A program made the position numbers and the translations under genes. The notes beneath the pieces are model-generated. The model was given only the letters and a program-made list of their open reading frames with translations, made no database searches and was not told the DNA's origin. Shown piece by piece: positions 37,432 through 48,733 of a stretch of DNA of 64,000 nucleotides. The stretch's first letter is position 1. Each line of letters starts with the position of its first letter. This DNA comes from Aselliscus stoliczkanus (lineage: Eukaryota > Chordata > Mammalia > Chiroptera > Hipposideridae), in contig CM066737.1 in NCBI GenBank assembly GCA_033961575.1, positions 95,818,709 through 95,882,708 on the forward strand, in the 5' to 3' direction.

Positions 37432-37525
37432 AGGGCAGTGTCACTGGCCCTCATATGTGGGACCCGAACCGGGGCCACTGGCTTCCCAAGCCAGCGCTTA
37501 ACCACCATGCTACTCGGCCGGCCCG
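37432..37525 (-). mobile_element. Short-form SINE
   Basis: Poly(T), gagggcagtgtcactggccc, head end ctcggccggccc. Flanked by ataaccctctttt / ataactcctctttt. Confidence 0.87.
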
Positions 37526-38951
37526 ATAATAACTCCTCTTTTAAATCACTTCTAGCTCTTTATTTGCTTCTGGAATCTGGGAATTTACTTTTTTGTGTGT
37601 GATTGCAGGCATACATTTCAACAGACATTTTTGTTGTTTTATCTAACGTGTTTGGTGAGTATTACAGAATAGCCTAGTCTTTCATGTTACAGGCACTGCA
37701 AATCTCAGCAACATGATTTCTGTGATGCTAAACTGTACTGAAGTAGTTAGAACAAGTCCACCACTCATATATTTTTCACCTCTCTACTTTCCATTGATGT
37801 AGGCAGTAAACAGTTATTGAGTGTTTATGTGCCAGGTAGTTATAAGCACTAGGAATACAGAGTTAAGACACAGCCCCATCCTGAAAGGGCTTCCAATTGG
37901 ATAGGGAGAACTTGATCGACATGAACAAATGGATAAATAAAAGAAAAGCAACGAATTGCCCTGCTTCTTAGGAGTTGTACAGAAAGACAAAGCAAGTATA
38001 GAACATTCTAGGCCTAGGAATCAGCAGGTGCAAACTCATGAAGTTGGGAAACAACATGGGAGAAATATAGGGAGTTCCAGTTCTGTGGGAGAAGGCAGAG
38101 TGACAGAGATGAGCTTGCGAAGGTGGTTGGGGCCAGATCATAACCGGCCTTGTTTGGCCCACATAAAAGTCCTAGGTAATAAATACTGAAGGATCTCAAG
38201 TAAGGGTAGAAGATAATGAGATCTGCAATTTGGAAAGACCATTCTTTTGCATTGTCATGGTTCGAGTCATCAGAGGGCCAGGTATGCAGTTAGAATGCTG
38301 CTAACACAATCCGGGAAAAAATGAGGGCCCAAGGGAAGATTGTACAAGAGGGGATTGAGAAGGTGAATTGAGATTGTTTAATAGGCAGAATTACCGGACT
38401 TAGGACCAGTGGGGTGGGGGTGGTGGTAATGGTGACCTCAGAGTTTCTGATCAGGTTATCTAGATGGGTGGTCACACCATTGCTGAGGGAGGAAGCAGAG
38501 GAAGAAGGCCAGGTCTAGGGAAGGATGCTAGATGGTCAAATGCTGTGTAGATGTAGGGGATAACTGAGAAAAAGCTTTCTGACTTCAGTCCGCAGCACAC
38601 ACCTACCCATCAGGCCTAGTATGGACTTGGAGGCACAGGCAAGGTCTTGATGAGTTGGTTTTAGACATGGCTTGGTCTGGAGAGCTGATGTCCCATCTAG
38701 GTGGAAATGTCCACAAGTAATAGGATAAGTGAGTTGGGAGCTCAGGGGAGAGCGCTGGGCTGGAGTTGCATATCTGGGAGTCACTGGCTTTGTGGCAAAG
38801 CCATGGGCTTGAGTGACCCAGTCAGGGAAAGCAAGGCAGATCAGGGAGACCAGCTCTGGACGAGAATGGAAGGGGAGAGCCTCTGAAAGTTTGATTATTA
38901 GAATTACAGAAATAATTTTCACTCTGTTCACTGAATTACTAGGAACAATGC

Positions 38952-38953
<2 letters not shown>

Positions 38954-39032
<79 letters not shown>
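38954..39032. repeat. Compound (TG)n(AG)n microsatellite
   Basis: About 20 TG units followed directly by about 20 AG units. The sharp switch stands out in the sequence. Confidence 0.95.
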
Positions 39033-39037
<5 letters not shown>

Positions 39038-39380
39038 GAAAGAACGAGATTGAGACTATTTTATAATTTTATATTTATTCCATAGCATTTTCTCTATTAT
39101 TTCTAAAAGTGCATATGTCTATGTGTGAATGTATATATCTTTTACTTGAAAGGCTAAGTAGCAAAACTTAGGAATTACTTACTGTCTTTGGGAAATTAAA
39201 GGTGACCTGAAATTTTAAGTCCATGAGAACATGTTTTTTAGGTTCTGACTTCCAGAAAGCTTCAGGAACAGAGCACAGTAAGCCTTTCAGGGCAGGAGTG
39301 GTTGCGATTGTGAACATACTCGTTCTGCACACTCAGTTTGTAGCATTGACAGAAGACTTAAGATTGCTTCTGTGTTTCAG

Positions 39381-39488
39381 GTAATTCAGAGATCCATGGG
39401 GCCGGCCAGCCTGAGTCTGCTCACCTTCAAAGTCTATGCATCACAGAAAAAGGACTCACCTCCCAAAACTTCTGTGAAGGTTAACGAG
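39381..39488 (+). CDS. APOO: APOO coding exon 2 (N-terminal targeting region)
   Basis: 36 codons between acceptor tgtgtttcag and donor gtaact, phase 0 at both ends. It reads [20 protein letters not shown] and ends KTSVKVNE. This is the hydrophobic N-terminal segment of MIC26 followed by a lysine- and proline-rich stretch. A few residues differ from human as recalled (VYASQ for [13 protein letters not shown] for KNSVKVDE). Just downstream lie an old L1 piece and two palindromic mariner-type elements. Confidence 0.95.
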
Positions 39489-39666
39489 GTAACTTACTGT
39501 TCATGTTATGAGATTATATGTGTGTGTGTGTGTATGTATATGTATATATATATTTTGTTTTTTAGTTTCAGGTATACAAAATAATGTAATAGTTAGACAT
39601 TTATACCTCGCGAACTAATAATCTCCCTCCCCCCATCCATTGCCCCCTGACATCATATATTATCTC

Positions 39667-39736
39667 TTGGGTCGTCAGGAAAGTCATGACGCGTTTTTGC
39701 ATTGAAAAACACATCATGACTTTCCCGACGACCCAA
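39667..39736. mobile_element. 70-bp palindromic mariner-type element
   Basis: Almost entirely inverted repeat: ttgggtcgtcaggaaagtca at the left, complementary to tgactttcccgacgacccaa at the right, loop near gcattgaaaaac. Confidence 0.8.
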
Positions 39737-39794
39737 TATTACAAATACATTGACTCCATTCCCCACACGATACTCCATACCCTGTGACTATATA

Positions 39795-39874
39795 TTGGGT
39801 TGTCGGAAAACTCGTGACGTATTTTTTCTGTTTTTTTGTTGCAAAAATGCATCATGATTGTTCCGACAACCCAA
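39795..39874. mobile_element. 80-bp palindromic mariner-type element
   Basis: ttgggttgtcggaaaactcg at the left pairs with gattgttccgacaacccaa at the right. Flanked by tata on both sides (TA duplication). Same family as the one 58 bp upstream but a separate copy. Confidence 0.82.
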
Positions 39875-41084
39875 TATATATATATAGATTAAATTATAGT
39901 TGATATACAATATTATACAACATCACCTTTAGATGTACAGTGCAGTGGTCAAGCCTCTACACCGTCCATGAAGTTGTCTCCCTAACAAGACATGTGACCA
40001 TCTGACACCCCACAAAATATTTACAATATTATTGATTATATTCCCCAAACTGTCTTTTCTATCCCTGTGGCAGTATTGTATTACCAGTTTATGTTGCCTC
40101 GTCCCTTCCCCTTCTATCTCATCCCCACCCACCTCCCATCTAGCAACCCTAAGTTTTTCATCTATATCTCTGGGACTATTTCTCTTCATTTGCTCATTTA
40201 TTCAGTTTTTTAGATTCCACCTATAAGTGAGATCATTTGGTATTTGTCTTTCTCTGACTGACTTATTTCACTTAACATAATGTTCTCTAGGTCCATCCAT
40301 ATAGTTGCAAATGGTAAGACTTCATTAGATATATTTTGAACATCTGATTTACTTACTATAGGAAGTATACAAATTGTATATCAGGAAGATATGACATGCT
40401 AGAGGATATTTAATAGGAGAAATCTGTTTCCTTATAGTTTGCTTTTCTTTGTGGCAGGTTACTAAACTGCTTTTCTCAATAGATAAACTTTAATTGATAG
40501 TACTTAGCTTAGGGCGTAATATTTCCTAGATTTTTAGTGGGGAATCTGCTATGTCCCAGTAGATTGTAAGCACAGCTCACTTCTAAATGATCTGCCTGCT
40601 TCTAGACTGCTTACCAAGCCAAGAAAACATTTGCATTTCCCCTCTCTAAAAAAATGAATGGCCTAGCTAGCCTCATTCCACTTCTTGGCTGGCTTAGAGG
40701 ATCTTAAGTAGCTGCTTAATAAATATTAAATAAATAAAACAAGGAATCTCTCCATTGTTTACATTCTTTTTTTGTCTATACTTTCCATTAGTATTTGGTT
40801 TCTGTTGAGTTTGAATAAAGTGACATAAACATCTACGTTCAGTCATGAGCAGGGTTACTTAAATGGAGCTTACATAAAACTAATTAGCTTATTTTTCCCC
40901 CTTTACTCTTGTCTTCTTAGCCCTTGGGACAGTGGCATTTTTGAGGGTGAAGAAGGCAGCCAGTGGTGGCTGTGAAAAGTTTCTTCTCTGGGCGGGGAAG
41001 AAACCTGCTGCCCTGCTTTAATTAGTCCCAGACTAAGTGTTTGAACTAAGTAACAGACTCTTCAGTTACCCTCAAGCTTTTCTT

Positions 41085-41172
41085 TTTTTTTAAAATTAAA
41101 GTTTATTGGAGTTACAATGGTTAGTAAAGTTACATAGGTTTCAGGTGTACAATTCTGTAATACATCATCTAT
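41085..41172 (-). mobile_element. Antisense L1 3' tail
   Basis: aagtttattggagttacaat and taggtttcaggtgtacaatt, the antisense L1 3' end. A near-identical stretch is at 51195-51450. Confidence 0.75.
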
Positions 41173-41184
41173 AAGCTTTTCTCT

Positions 41185-41634
41185 CTTTTTTTTAAAAGAT
41201 TTTATTGGGGAATTGGGGGAGGGGAACAGCGTTGGGGAACCAGGGAAGGGGAACAGACAAGTTGCTGTCTTTTTGTTCTTTAGTCTAGTTGCGGAGGACG
41301 TTGCTTCACTGGCCCATGTTGGTATCATCATTGTGCTCTTCCCGGATGAGACAAATGGGTCACCAGCCTCTGGATGGTCGCTCACTGCGGCTATTGGCAG
41401 CTCGCGCTGGCTGCCTAACGCTCACCCTGGCTGCCGGCCACTCACTGTAGCCTATGGCAGCCCACTGCAGCAGGGGCTGCAGCCTACACCGTCGCCGGGG
41501 CTTGCACAGCCCAGCTCTAGGTGGAGCTGTTGTTAGCTATAGAGGGCAGTGTCACTGGCCCTCATATGTGGGATCCGAACGGGGCCACTGGTGTCCCAAG
41601 CCAGCTCTTAACCAGCGCGCCACTTGGCCCACCC
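41185..41634 (-). mobile_element. Full-length SINE inserted beside an L1 tail
   Basis: Poly(T)/aaaagattttattgggg, head end gccacttggcccaccc. Flanked by agcttttctct (41174-41184 and 41635-41645). The left flank is an antisense L1 3' end (41085-41172). Confidence 0.9.
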
Positions 41635-42010
41635 AGCTTTTCTCTTTTTTTTACCCCCTCCTCCAACTCATCCTTTAGAGTAATATTATCATTTTACCAA
41701 ACTAAATGTAAGGTGGTATGGCAAATTCTAGTATATAAAATGGACAAAGGGGAACTGCTTTGTCTGCTACTAGTAGGGCAGGGGGACGGTAGAACATGGA
41801 CCTGCCCTTTTGGCATTGGCCTTATTGATTAAGGAAATAAGTCAGGTTCAGAGATCCTCTGAAGCAAGGTTCAGGGTGCACGTAACCCTTAGAGTCCCTA
41901 CAGTTCCTGAATTACTAAAAATCTGCTTACAAATTTCACAATCGATCATGTTATCTCATTACTGTATACACTTTTAAATTTCTTTTTGTTTTGTTTCTTA
42001 ATATATGCAG

Positions 42011-42130
42011 CTTTCACTCTACTCCGTTCCTGAGGGTCAATCTAAATATGTGGAGGAGCCAAGGACTCAACTTGAAGAAAGCATCTCACATCTCCGACAG
42101 CATTGTCAGCCATATACAAGTTGGTGTCAG
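42011..42130 (+). CDS. APOO: APOO coding exon 3
   Basis: 40 codons, phase 0 at both ends, between acceptor tatatgcag and donor gtacag. It starts [20 protein letters not shown] and ends PYTSWCQ. It corresponds to the soluble region of MIC26 predicted to be helical (human [20 protein letters not shown], recalled). No disruption is seen. Confidence 0.96.
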
Positions 42131-43286
42131 GTACAGCTCTTCTGAAAATGGAGTGAACACATTTCTGTTTAGAGTCAATAGTGAAGAATCTATATCAGCT
42201 GCATGTTTTCAGAAGAAAAGCACGATAAAGGGCCCCAACTTAGGAGTGCCCAACTTACAAATGTTCATCAGGGCCACTGCGGGGAGCGGGGAGCAGAGAG
42301 CCCTAGCTTCCTGGTGCTGGTTGTTGCCATAGCTGCACAGAGAATTACCCTTTCACTGGGCAGCATGTGGCACCTTGACTAGCGAGTGGATGGCTGGAAA
42401 GTAACTTGGTGGTCACAGCTATGAAAGCTTTATTGTCCTCTAGGAGAGGATATGGGGCTGGAACTCTAGGAGAAGGAAAAGGACACAGTGTAAGCATGAT
42501 GTCAAAATTGGGATGTCCCCCCCACCTCGAGATTTTACAACTCAGTACGACTTTATTTTTATTTTATTTTTTAAAATTATTTTTATTTTTCAATTACAGT
42601 TGACAAATCAGCACCACTTTAGACAGGAATGATTACAGAGCATTTTGAATGCAATATAATAGGAGGGTAAATAACTAAAAAAGGTTGGAATTACGTATTT
42701 CAGTACTGAATATTTGCCGCAATAATCAAAGAACTACCTGTACAGATTGGCTTCTGTTACCACTTAGGTTTTAGATCAGGCATTTGAATTATGTTCTAGA
42801 AAACGTTTCTGTGATTTTTAACACCTAAAACCAAAGTTTACAATCTACAGAATGCTTTCATGGGCTTTGATACATATATTTGCTGTACTTGATCTTGACT
42901 TTGAAAATTGATGAAAAATTTGTTAAAAAAAGTATGTAGATGTGTGTGACATGGTCTAGATTTACTTCACCTGAGATTTACAAACTCAGTTTTCATCCAG
43001 CACGTATTTAAAAAATGTTTAATTTCCACTGTGTGTATCAGTGATGAACGAATTTAGAAAGAATATAGTAAGCATAGACTTATCAACAGTATAAATTAGG
43101 CCATGTATTTAAATATCATAACTATATTATGGAGTTATGAAACACCTAAAGGCTTTATATATAATGTGTTGTAAAATGCTTACACTTTATTCTCCTGTTC
43201 TAGAAGATTTTTAAACCATGTCCTGGTGGTTAAGATAAGGTCAGCAATTTGTGCAAATATTTTTGTATTGTGTAGCTATGACTACT

Positions 43287-43326
<40 letters not shown>

Positions 43327-44513
43327 TATAAAAGTCCTTTGTCTCTTTAGCTTTCAACCTTTTGTTTTTCCTTTTTTGTCTGTGTGATACTCAGTGCAGC
43401 AAAATACCTCTTTAGATGATAGAATAGTTATCAACATGTTTATTTGCGCTACTTCTATATAAAAATTTTTGTGATTTTGATGGTTTTATTTTCTTATAAA
43501 ATACAATCTTCATGATAGAAATATTTCCAATTCTTGGTTCCTTTTTCAGGCCAACAATTTCTAACCCCTTTCTTCAACAACTAATTTTATTTTTCTTCAT
43601 AGTAGAAAGATTATGCTAGCAAAAGAAGTGGGCGGTCACTCTAGACACTGATCTGTAGTTTTTCTCTTTTATGGACAGAAAACAACCAATAATGGATTTT
43701 AATTAGCAATATTCAGTTTTTTTATGTTCTTTATTATTTATGTTCTTGAGATTTACAAACTCAGTTTTCATCCAGAAGTTATTTAAAAAATTTTAATTTC
43801 CACCGTCTGTATCAGTGCTTTTATTATTAGATTTAGCATTTATTATTTAAGGCCATTTAACAATATTAGGACAACTTGTTCTGAGTTGAACTTAATTAAA
43901 TAAAACTGACCCTTTTCCAAGTGGCAGCTAGTTCCAATACCCACTGATACCTGTGTATCTGTTTTTTATCTTTACTGTAGGGTTCTTGAAGGTGAGTACC
44001 TTCTAGCTAGTCCCTTGTTTTCTTTAGGGTCATCTGATGTTCATGTAGAAAGCCTTTTTCTTGTTGTTGTTAAGCAAATGTTAACATTTCATTTGCTTCA
44101 GGATTGGGGTAAGTGTCTTTCCAAACTGAGACATAGGCTCCAAAATCATGGCAAATCAGGAAATAGACTTAATATGAAAGACAGATTTAGTCTCACAGAG
44201 AAATAATTGCCACTTTAATTATCAAGGGGATTGATTTTTGTCCATTCTCTTCAATTTTAATAGAGAATGAAAAGGCTGGGTTGTTGAACCACTCTACTTG
44301 AAATCTTTGCTTGTTGTGGCAATCATAAGCCATTCTGCTGAGCAATTTGCGGTGAAGGGGAAATTACAAAAGAAAAAAACAAAAAATCCAGATGTACAGT
44401 ATACCTTTGGTCAAAAAGTATTGATAACATGATAATTTATTCAGTAAAGACAAGTATATTTATTGTTACTTCCTAATCAGCAAAACTTATTTATTTCCTG
44501 TTTGCCTTTTTAG
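42131..44513 (+). other. APOO: APOO intron 3
   Basis: 2.4 kb. It contains a short antisense L1 3' tail (42550-42601) between direct repeats, a (CT)n microsatellite (about 43289-43323) and a 70-bp direct repeat (42973-43043 and 43748-43817). No exon seen. Confidence 0.65.
43289..43323. repeat. (CT)n microsatellite
   Basis: Uninterrupted ctctct run of roughly 35 bp in APOO intron 3. Confidence 0.93.
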
Positions 44514-44568
44514 GAAATATATTCTCAAACTGAGCCCAAGATGCAAAGTTTGGTTCAATGGGGGTTAG
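44514..44568 (+). CDS. APOO: APOO coding exon 4
   Basis: 55 nt between acceptor tttttag and donor gtaagt. It encodes EIYSQTEPKMQSLVQWGL plus one base, leaving phase 1. Human reads ETYSQTKPKMQSLVQWGLD (recalled). A full-length SINE begins only about 40 nt after the donor. Confidence 0.95.
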
Positions 44569-44606
44569 GTAAGTTGATTTTTAATAAGGTGTAATCAGTT
44601 TCTTTT

Positions 44607-45055
44607 TTTAAAGATTTTATTGGGGAATTGGGGGAGGGGAACAGCATTGGGGAACCAGGGAAGGGGAGCAGACAAGTGGCTGTCCTTTTGTTCAGTCTAG
44701 TTGTGGAGGACTTCGCTTCACTGGCCCATGTTGGTATCATCATTGTGTTCTTCTTGGGTGAGGCAGATCAGTTGCTGACCTCTGGACGGCCGCTCACAGT
44801 GGTTCTTGGCAGCTCACGCTGCTGCCAGCTGCTCACGCTGGCTACCAGCCACTCACTGTAGCCTGTGGCAGCCCACTGCAGCAGGGGCTGCAGCTATGCA
44901 ATCCTGGGGACTCACAGCAGCCCAGCTCCAGGTGGAGCTGTTGTTCACCATCTTAGCTGTAGAGGGCAGTGTCACTGGCCCTCATATGTGGGGTCCGAAC
45001 TGGGGCCGCTGGCATCCCAAGCCCACTCTTAACCAATGCACCACTCGACCGGCCC
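44607..45055 (-). mobile_element. Full-length SINE next to the APOO exon 4 donor
   Basis: Poly(T), aaagattttattgggg, head end ctcgaccggccc. Flanked by taatcagtttctttt (from 44592 and from 45056). Confidence 0.92.
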
Positions 45056-45259
45056 TAATCAGTTTCTTTTAACGTTGGAATCTTTAACTGGGGTTCCAAG
45101 GAAGGGCTCCAGGAGATCTGTGAATTCCTTAAAATTGTATGCAGAATTTTAGAGCTACTTTAAGTTTTTCTGGAAAGACAATCTTTTCATCAGATTTCAG
45201 AGGATTAGTGTCCCCAAACACTCAGGTAAGTCTCTTCAAGATCATTACTACCAAAGCTG

Positions 45260-45384
45260 CCAGTTCAATCCGCACATGGGCCACTGAGCTGCGTCCTCCA
45301 CAACTAGATTGAAGCAACTACTCGACTTGGAGCTGATGGGTCCTGGAAAAGCACAGTTCCCCAATTTAAAAAAAATATCATTAG
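45260..45384 (+). mobile_element. VES-like SINE fragment
   Basis: gccagttcaatccgcacatg, then gggccactgagctgcg, cctccacaactagattgaag and gttccccaat(t)aaa. A 3' portion of a VES-type element. Confidence 0.65.
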
Positions 45385-47712
45385 GATTGTCGGGCTAGCA
45401 AGTGCAGATACACTGAATTTTTTTTCTTTAAATCTTTTCCAGGTGCAATGCCCTAACTCATGCTAACCTGCAATAACTCATCAGTAGGTTTCCAGAATCA
45501 GGAGAGCTCTTTTGCACAGCTATTAATAAACTTTATAGAAGTTTAGAGGCAGGAAGGAACTGGGTTGGTGTGCCTAGGAAAGACCTTATTGCATAAGTAG
45601 CAGTGTTCTTACATATTTTTCATTTTTTTTATTGCCCTTGATTGTTTTCCACATCCACTTAGCACATAGTCTCATAAACTGGATTCACAGCCTATGACTA
45701 ATCTCAGTTAGGAACTGCTATCGTATTTCATTCCCCTTATTGGGCATCTCAACAAATCAAACTCTTGTTTTTACAAGTGTTTGTTTCCATGACGGAATAA
45801 AATAAACACAAGTATAGTTATTTCTTTGCAAAGATCATCATAGAGTATTGATGTGCTTATACCCCTGAAACTACCAGATAAATAAAATTTTCATTTGAAG
45901 ACAGACATATTAATAGCCTACCAGCTCTTTATATTATTAATGTATGTTAATAAGTAACATCTTAATTTTATTAATTTCATAAACATTTATTTAGTGTTTC
46001 TTATGTGCCAGAACTAGTCTAAGTGCTTTAAAAATATTAATTTATGTATAGTCTTTGTAACAACCCTGACAGTTAGGTGCTTTTTTACCTTCATTTTTCT
46101 ACCTGAGGAAACTAAAGAACTGATCTTTTATCTGTACATGTGTGACTGAGGAGTCCTCTTCATTGTCACCTGTCATGTCCCATTGATTCATAGCAGTAGG
46201 CATTATTTGCAATATGCATTTTTTTTTCTTTTCTTGAAGAAATGTTCCATTGTGAGTTGTATTGTTGTATGCCAAGCCAGTCAGTCCATTTCATAGCAGC
46301 TATGGCCAAGACATGTTACCAGAAGCTGGGCTTCGGTGCTGTCTTAGAGCATGTCTCCTGTCCCATTTCTTTGTCGGTAATTTACCCACTTCAGTTCAGC
46401 TCACCAAGGCCATCTGGTTGTACTAGGAAGTGCTCTGTGTGCATGCCTAGAATTGAAAACACCATGCTGGTAGGCAAAAATAAAGGGAAGTAGAAAATTG
46501 TTTCAAATGACACAGATAAGAAGATGGACAGTTAAAATTAGGTTAAAGACATAAGTAAAGGATTAGATGAGAACTCATACCAACAACACAAGCCCTACAG
46601 AAGTGGTTAAAATGATCACTGCATTTCCCAGAGAACTCTGGAAAAGGAAAACTGGCATGTGTCTGGTATTATCTGGGGGAGAGAATCATTGAGTATTCCA
46701 ATTAGTGCAGTTCCATGTACATTTGTTAAGTCACCATCATGGCAGGCTAATTAATACAGTGACCCCAACCACTGAATATAATAGATTTTTCAATATTGGC
46801 ACAAACAGAGTCACACACTGCTATCAAAGGTATGAAGGAAGGAGACTAGTTTAATAGAGACTTGGGAGATGGGAGCAGTCAGGGAAAGATTTCTGAGATG
46901 AATCTTGAGGGAGCAGAATTAGCCACACCAAAATGTGGGGGTGGGACACAGGGCACAACGTGATCAAGGCTTGGAGGTAAGACTCAGTATTGCGTGTGCC
47001 AGAAACCGGAAGTGGATAGGGAGTGCCGAAGATGAGGTTGGGAAAGAGATATAAAGGCTTTTTTTAACTCATGACCTAGCTGAAATCCATTTGTTCATTC
47101 ATTTAGTATCCATCAACTCCTAGCAGCATTTTCAATAAATTGTCTGTTGAGTGAACATCCACTATTACTACTGAGGAAAGTAGCATGGAAATTTAAGCAA
47201 TCCGCCATTAAGGAATGGATGTACTTGAGGAGTCATAAAATATACCCCTGATTAATTGAACACAAGATGCTGTAGTATTAGGAACCCCATGTTGGTATGG
47301 AGAATAAATATGATGGGACTTCAGAGGAGGAAGAGAGGTGTGTGGTCTGATGAACACAGGAAAGGCTTTTCTGAGGACGTAGCACTTAGAGCTGGCTGTT
47401 ATTTGGTGGGATTGGCTCAGTGGAGAGAAGAGGCCGGCACCATGTGAATGGGATAAAAGGCATGTTCGGGCATGGCAGATAGGCTCCTGTGTTGCATTTA
47501 TTTTTATTTATTTTGTCACTGTCAATAGTGACTATTTCCCACATAGACTTGCACTACAAGTTTCCTTCATTATCCAAATTTATTCTATTCTTGAATTTGA
47601 ATGAGCTCAGATGGCAAAGGATACCTTTTTCCCTGAGTCTAATATATTTGGTTCCTGAGTTTCAGAGAACAAGCAGCAAAGCTTCAGAGACAGATAGATT
47701 TATGCAAATCTA

Positions 47713-48050
47713 CAGGCATAACTCATTTTATTGTGTTTTGCTTTACTGCACTTTGTAGATACTGTGTTTTTCGCAAATTGAAGGTTTGTTGGTAACCCTG
47801 TGTCAAGCAAGTCTGTTGGCACCATTTTTCCAATAGGCTCAGGTGATGGTTAGCATTTTTTAGCAATAAAGTATTTTTTTAAATTAAGGTATGTACATTG
47901 TTTTTTAGACACAATACTTTCGCACACTTAATGCACAGCACTGCTGTGTAAACATAAATTTGTATGCATTGGGAAACCAAAAAATTCATGTGACTCACTT
48001 TATTGTGGTGCTTTGAAACCGAACCCTCAGTATCTCCCAAGGTATGCCTG
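47713..48050 (+). mobile_element. Tigger1 internally deleted derivative
   Basis: TA-flanked. Left caggcataactcattttatt with gcaaattgaaggtttgttgg; right gtgactcactttattgtggt ... ggtatgcctg. The Tigger1 ends are joined internally with the transposase region missing. The tail of the old coding region (gatggttagcattttttagc) remains. Confidence 0.85.
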
Positions 48051-48399
48051 TATTCTGTGTTTGGATGACAAGAGTTTGGATAGCCCTGAATTTGTATCTC
48101 TCCTCATGTGAACAGCTGATTCAGATCTGTTACCTTTAGGATGAAGGTAGCTTAATATTACTCTATTGTCAGTAGGTTGTCAGACCAAAAGTGTTTGGGA
48201 ATTGGATACTTGCTATGTGAATAGTAAATGTATATATATCACATAAAAAGAATGTGTTGAAAAGAGACGTATTAGGAGAAAGCCAAAAATAAACGTGTAC
48301 ATTATTTGAAAAGCATTTGATACTATATATGGTAGTTATATATAAGATTTTTTTAATGAGCAATTTATGGAACTATTTCCTGGTGTGATTCTATTGTAG

Positions 48400-48495
48400 A
48401 CAGCTATGAATATCTCCAAAATGCACCTCCTGGATTTTTTCCAAGACTTGGTGTTATTGGTTTTGCCGGCATTGTTGGACTTCTTTTGGCTAGAG
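48400..48495 (+). CDS. APOO: APOO coding exon 5 (first transmembrane segment)
   Basis: 96 nt after acceptor attgtag, donor gtaggt. With the preceding base it reads [18 protein letters not shown], then [14 protein letters not shown]. The glycine-spaced hydrophobic run [10 protein letters not shown] is the membrane segment typical of MIC26/MIC27, where Gly-rich spacing favours helix packing in the inner membrane. Frame and length are intact. Confidence 0.96.
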
Positions 48496-48733
48496 GTAGG
48501 TATAATTTTGTGTTTTGTTTTTTAAATAGTTCAAAAGGGAGAGATAACATATATATTTGGTTCTGTTTTCATTTACCAGTTTTCAGAATAATGAGCTGGA
48601 TCCTGAATATGGTCTTCTTAATATATAATTGATATGGTCATTTTTTCCAGAATATTTTATTTTAAGCATATATAGAAATTGTAAAAAATAAAATGAAAGA
48701 AATTGTATACTCTTTAGTTGGAAAAAGAAATTA

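Larger units (their letters stand above)
19687..39380 (+). other. APOO: APOO intron 1
   Basis: A 19.7 kb intron. Besides the repeats listed separately, it carries long stretches resembling very old, diverged LINE/L2-type repeats (about 21870-22930, 25000-25300, 33030-33490, 37790-38880). I could not assign a family to them. Microsatellites lie near both gene-proximal and central parts. No additional exon was supported. Confidence 0.7.
39555..40330 (-). mobile_element. Antisense L1 3' region with two hairpin elements
   Basis: tttagtttcaggtatacaaa, attccacctataagtgagat, gacttatttcacttaacata, gtccatccatatagttgcaa: the antisense L1 3' end common in laurasiatherian genomes. Two TA-flanked mariner-type elements lie inside. 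Confidence 0.8.
39489..42010 (+). other. APOO: APOO intron 2
   Basis: 2.5 kb. Largely an antisense old L1 3' region (39555-40330) carrying two mariner-type hairpins, then unique sequence (40331-41084), an L1 tail with a SINE inserted behind it, and unique sequence up to exon 3. Confidence 0.7.
44569..48399 (+). other. APOO: APOO intron 4
   Basis: 3.8 kb. It contains a SINE next to the donor, a VES-like fragment (about 45260-45384), a MIR-like stretch (45955-46115), old repeat-like DNA around 46740-47000 and a Tigger1 derivative (47713-48050). Confidence 0.65.
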
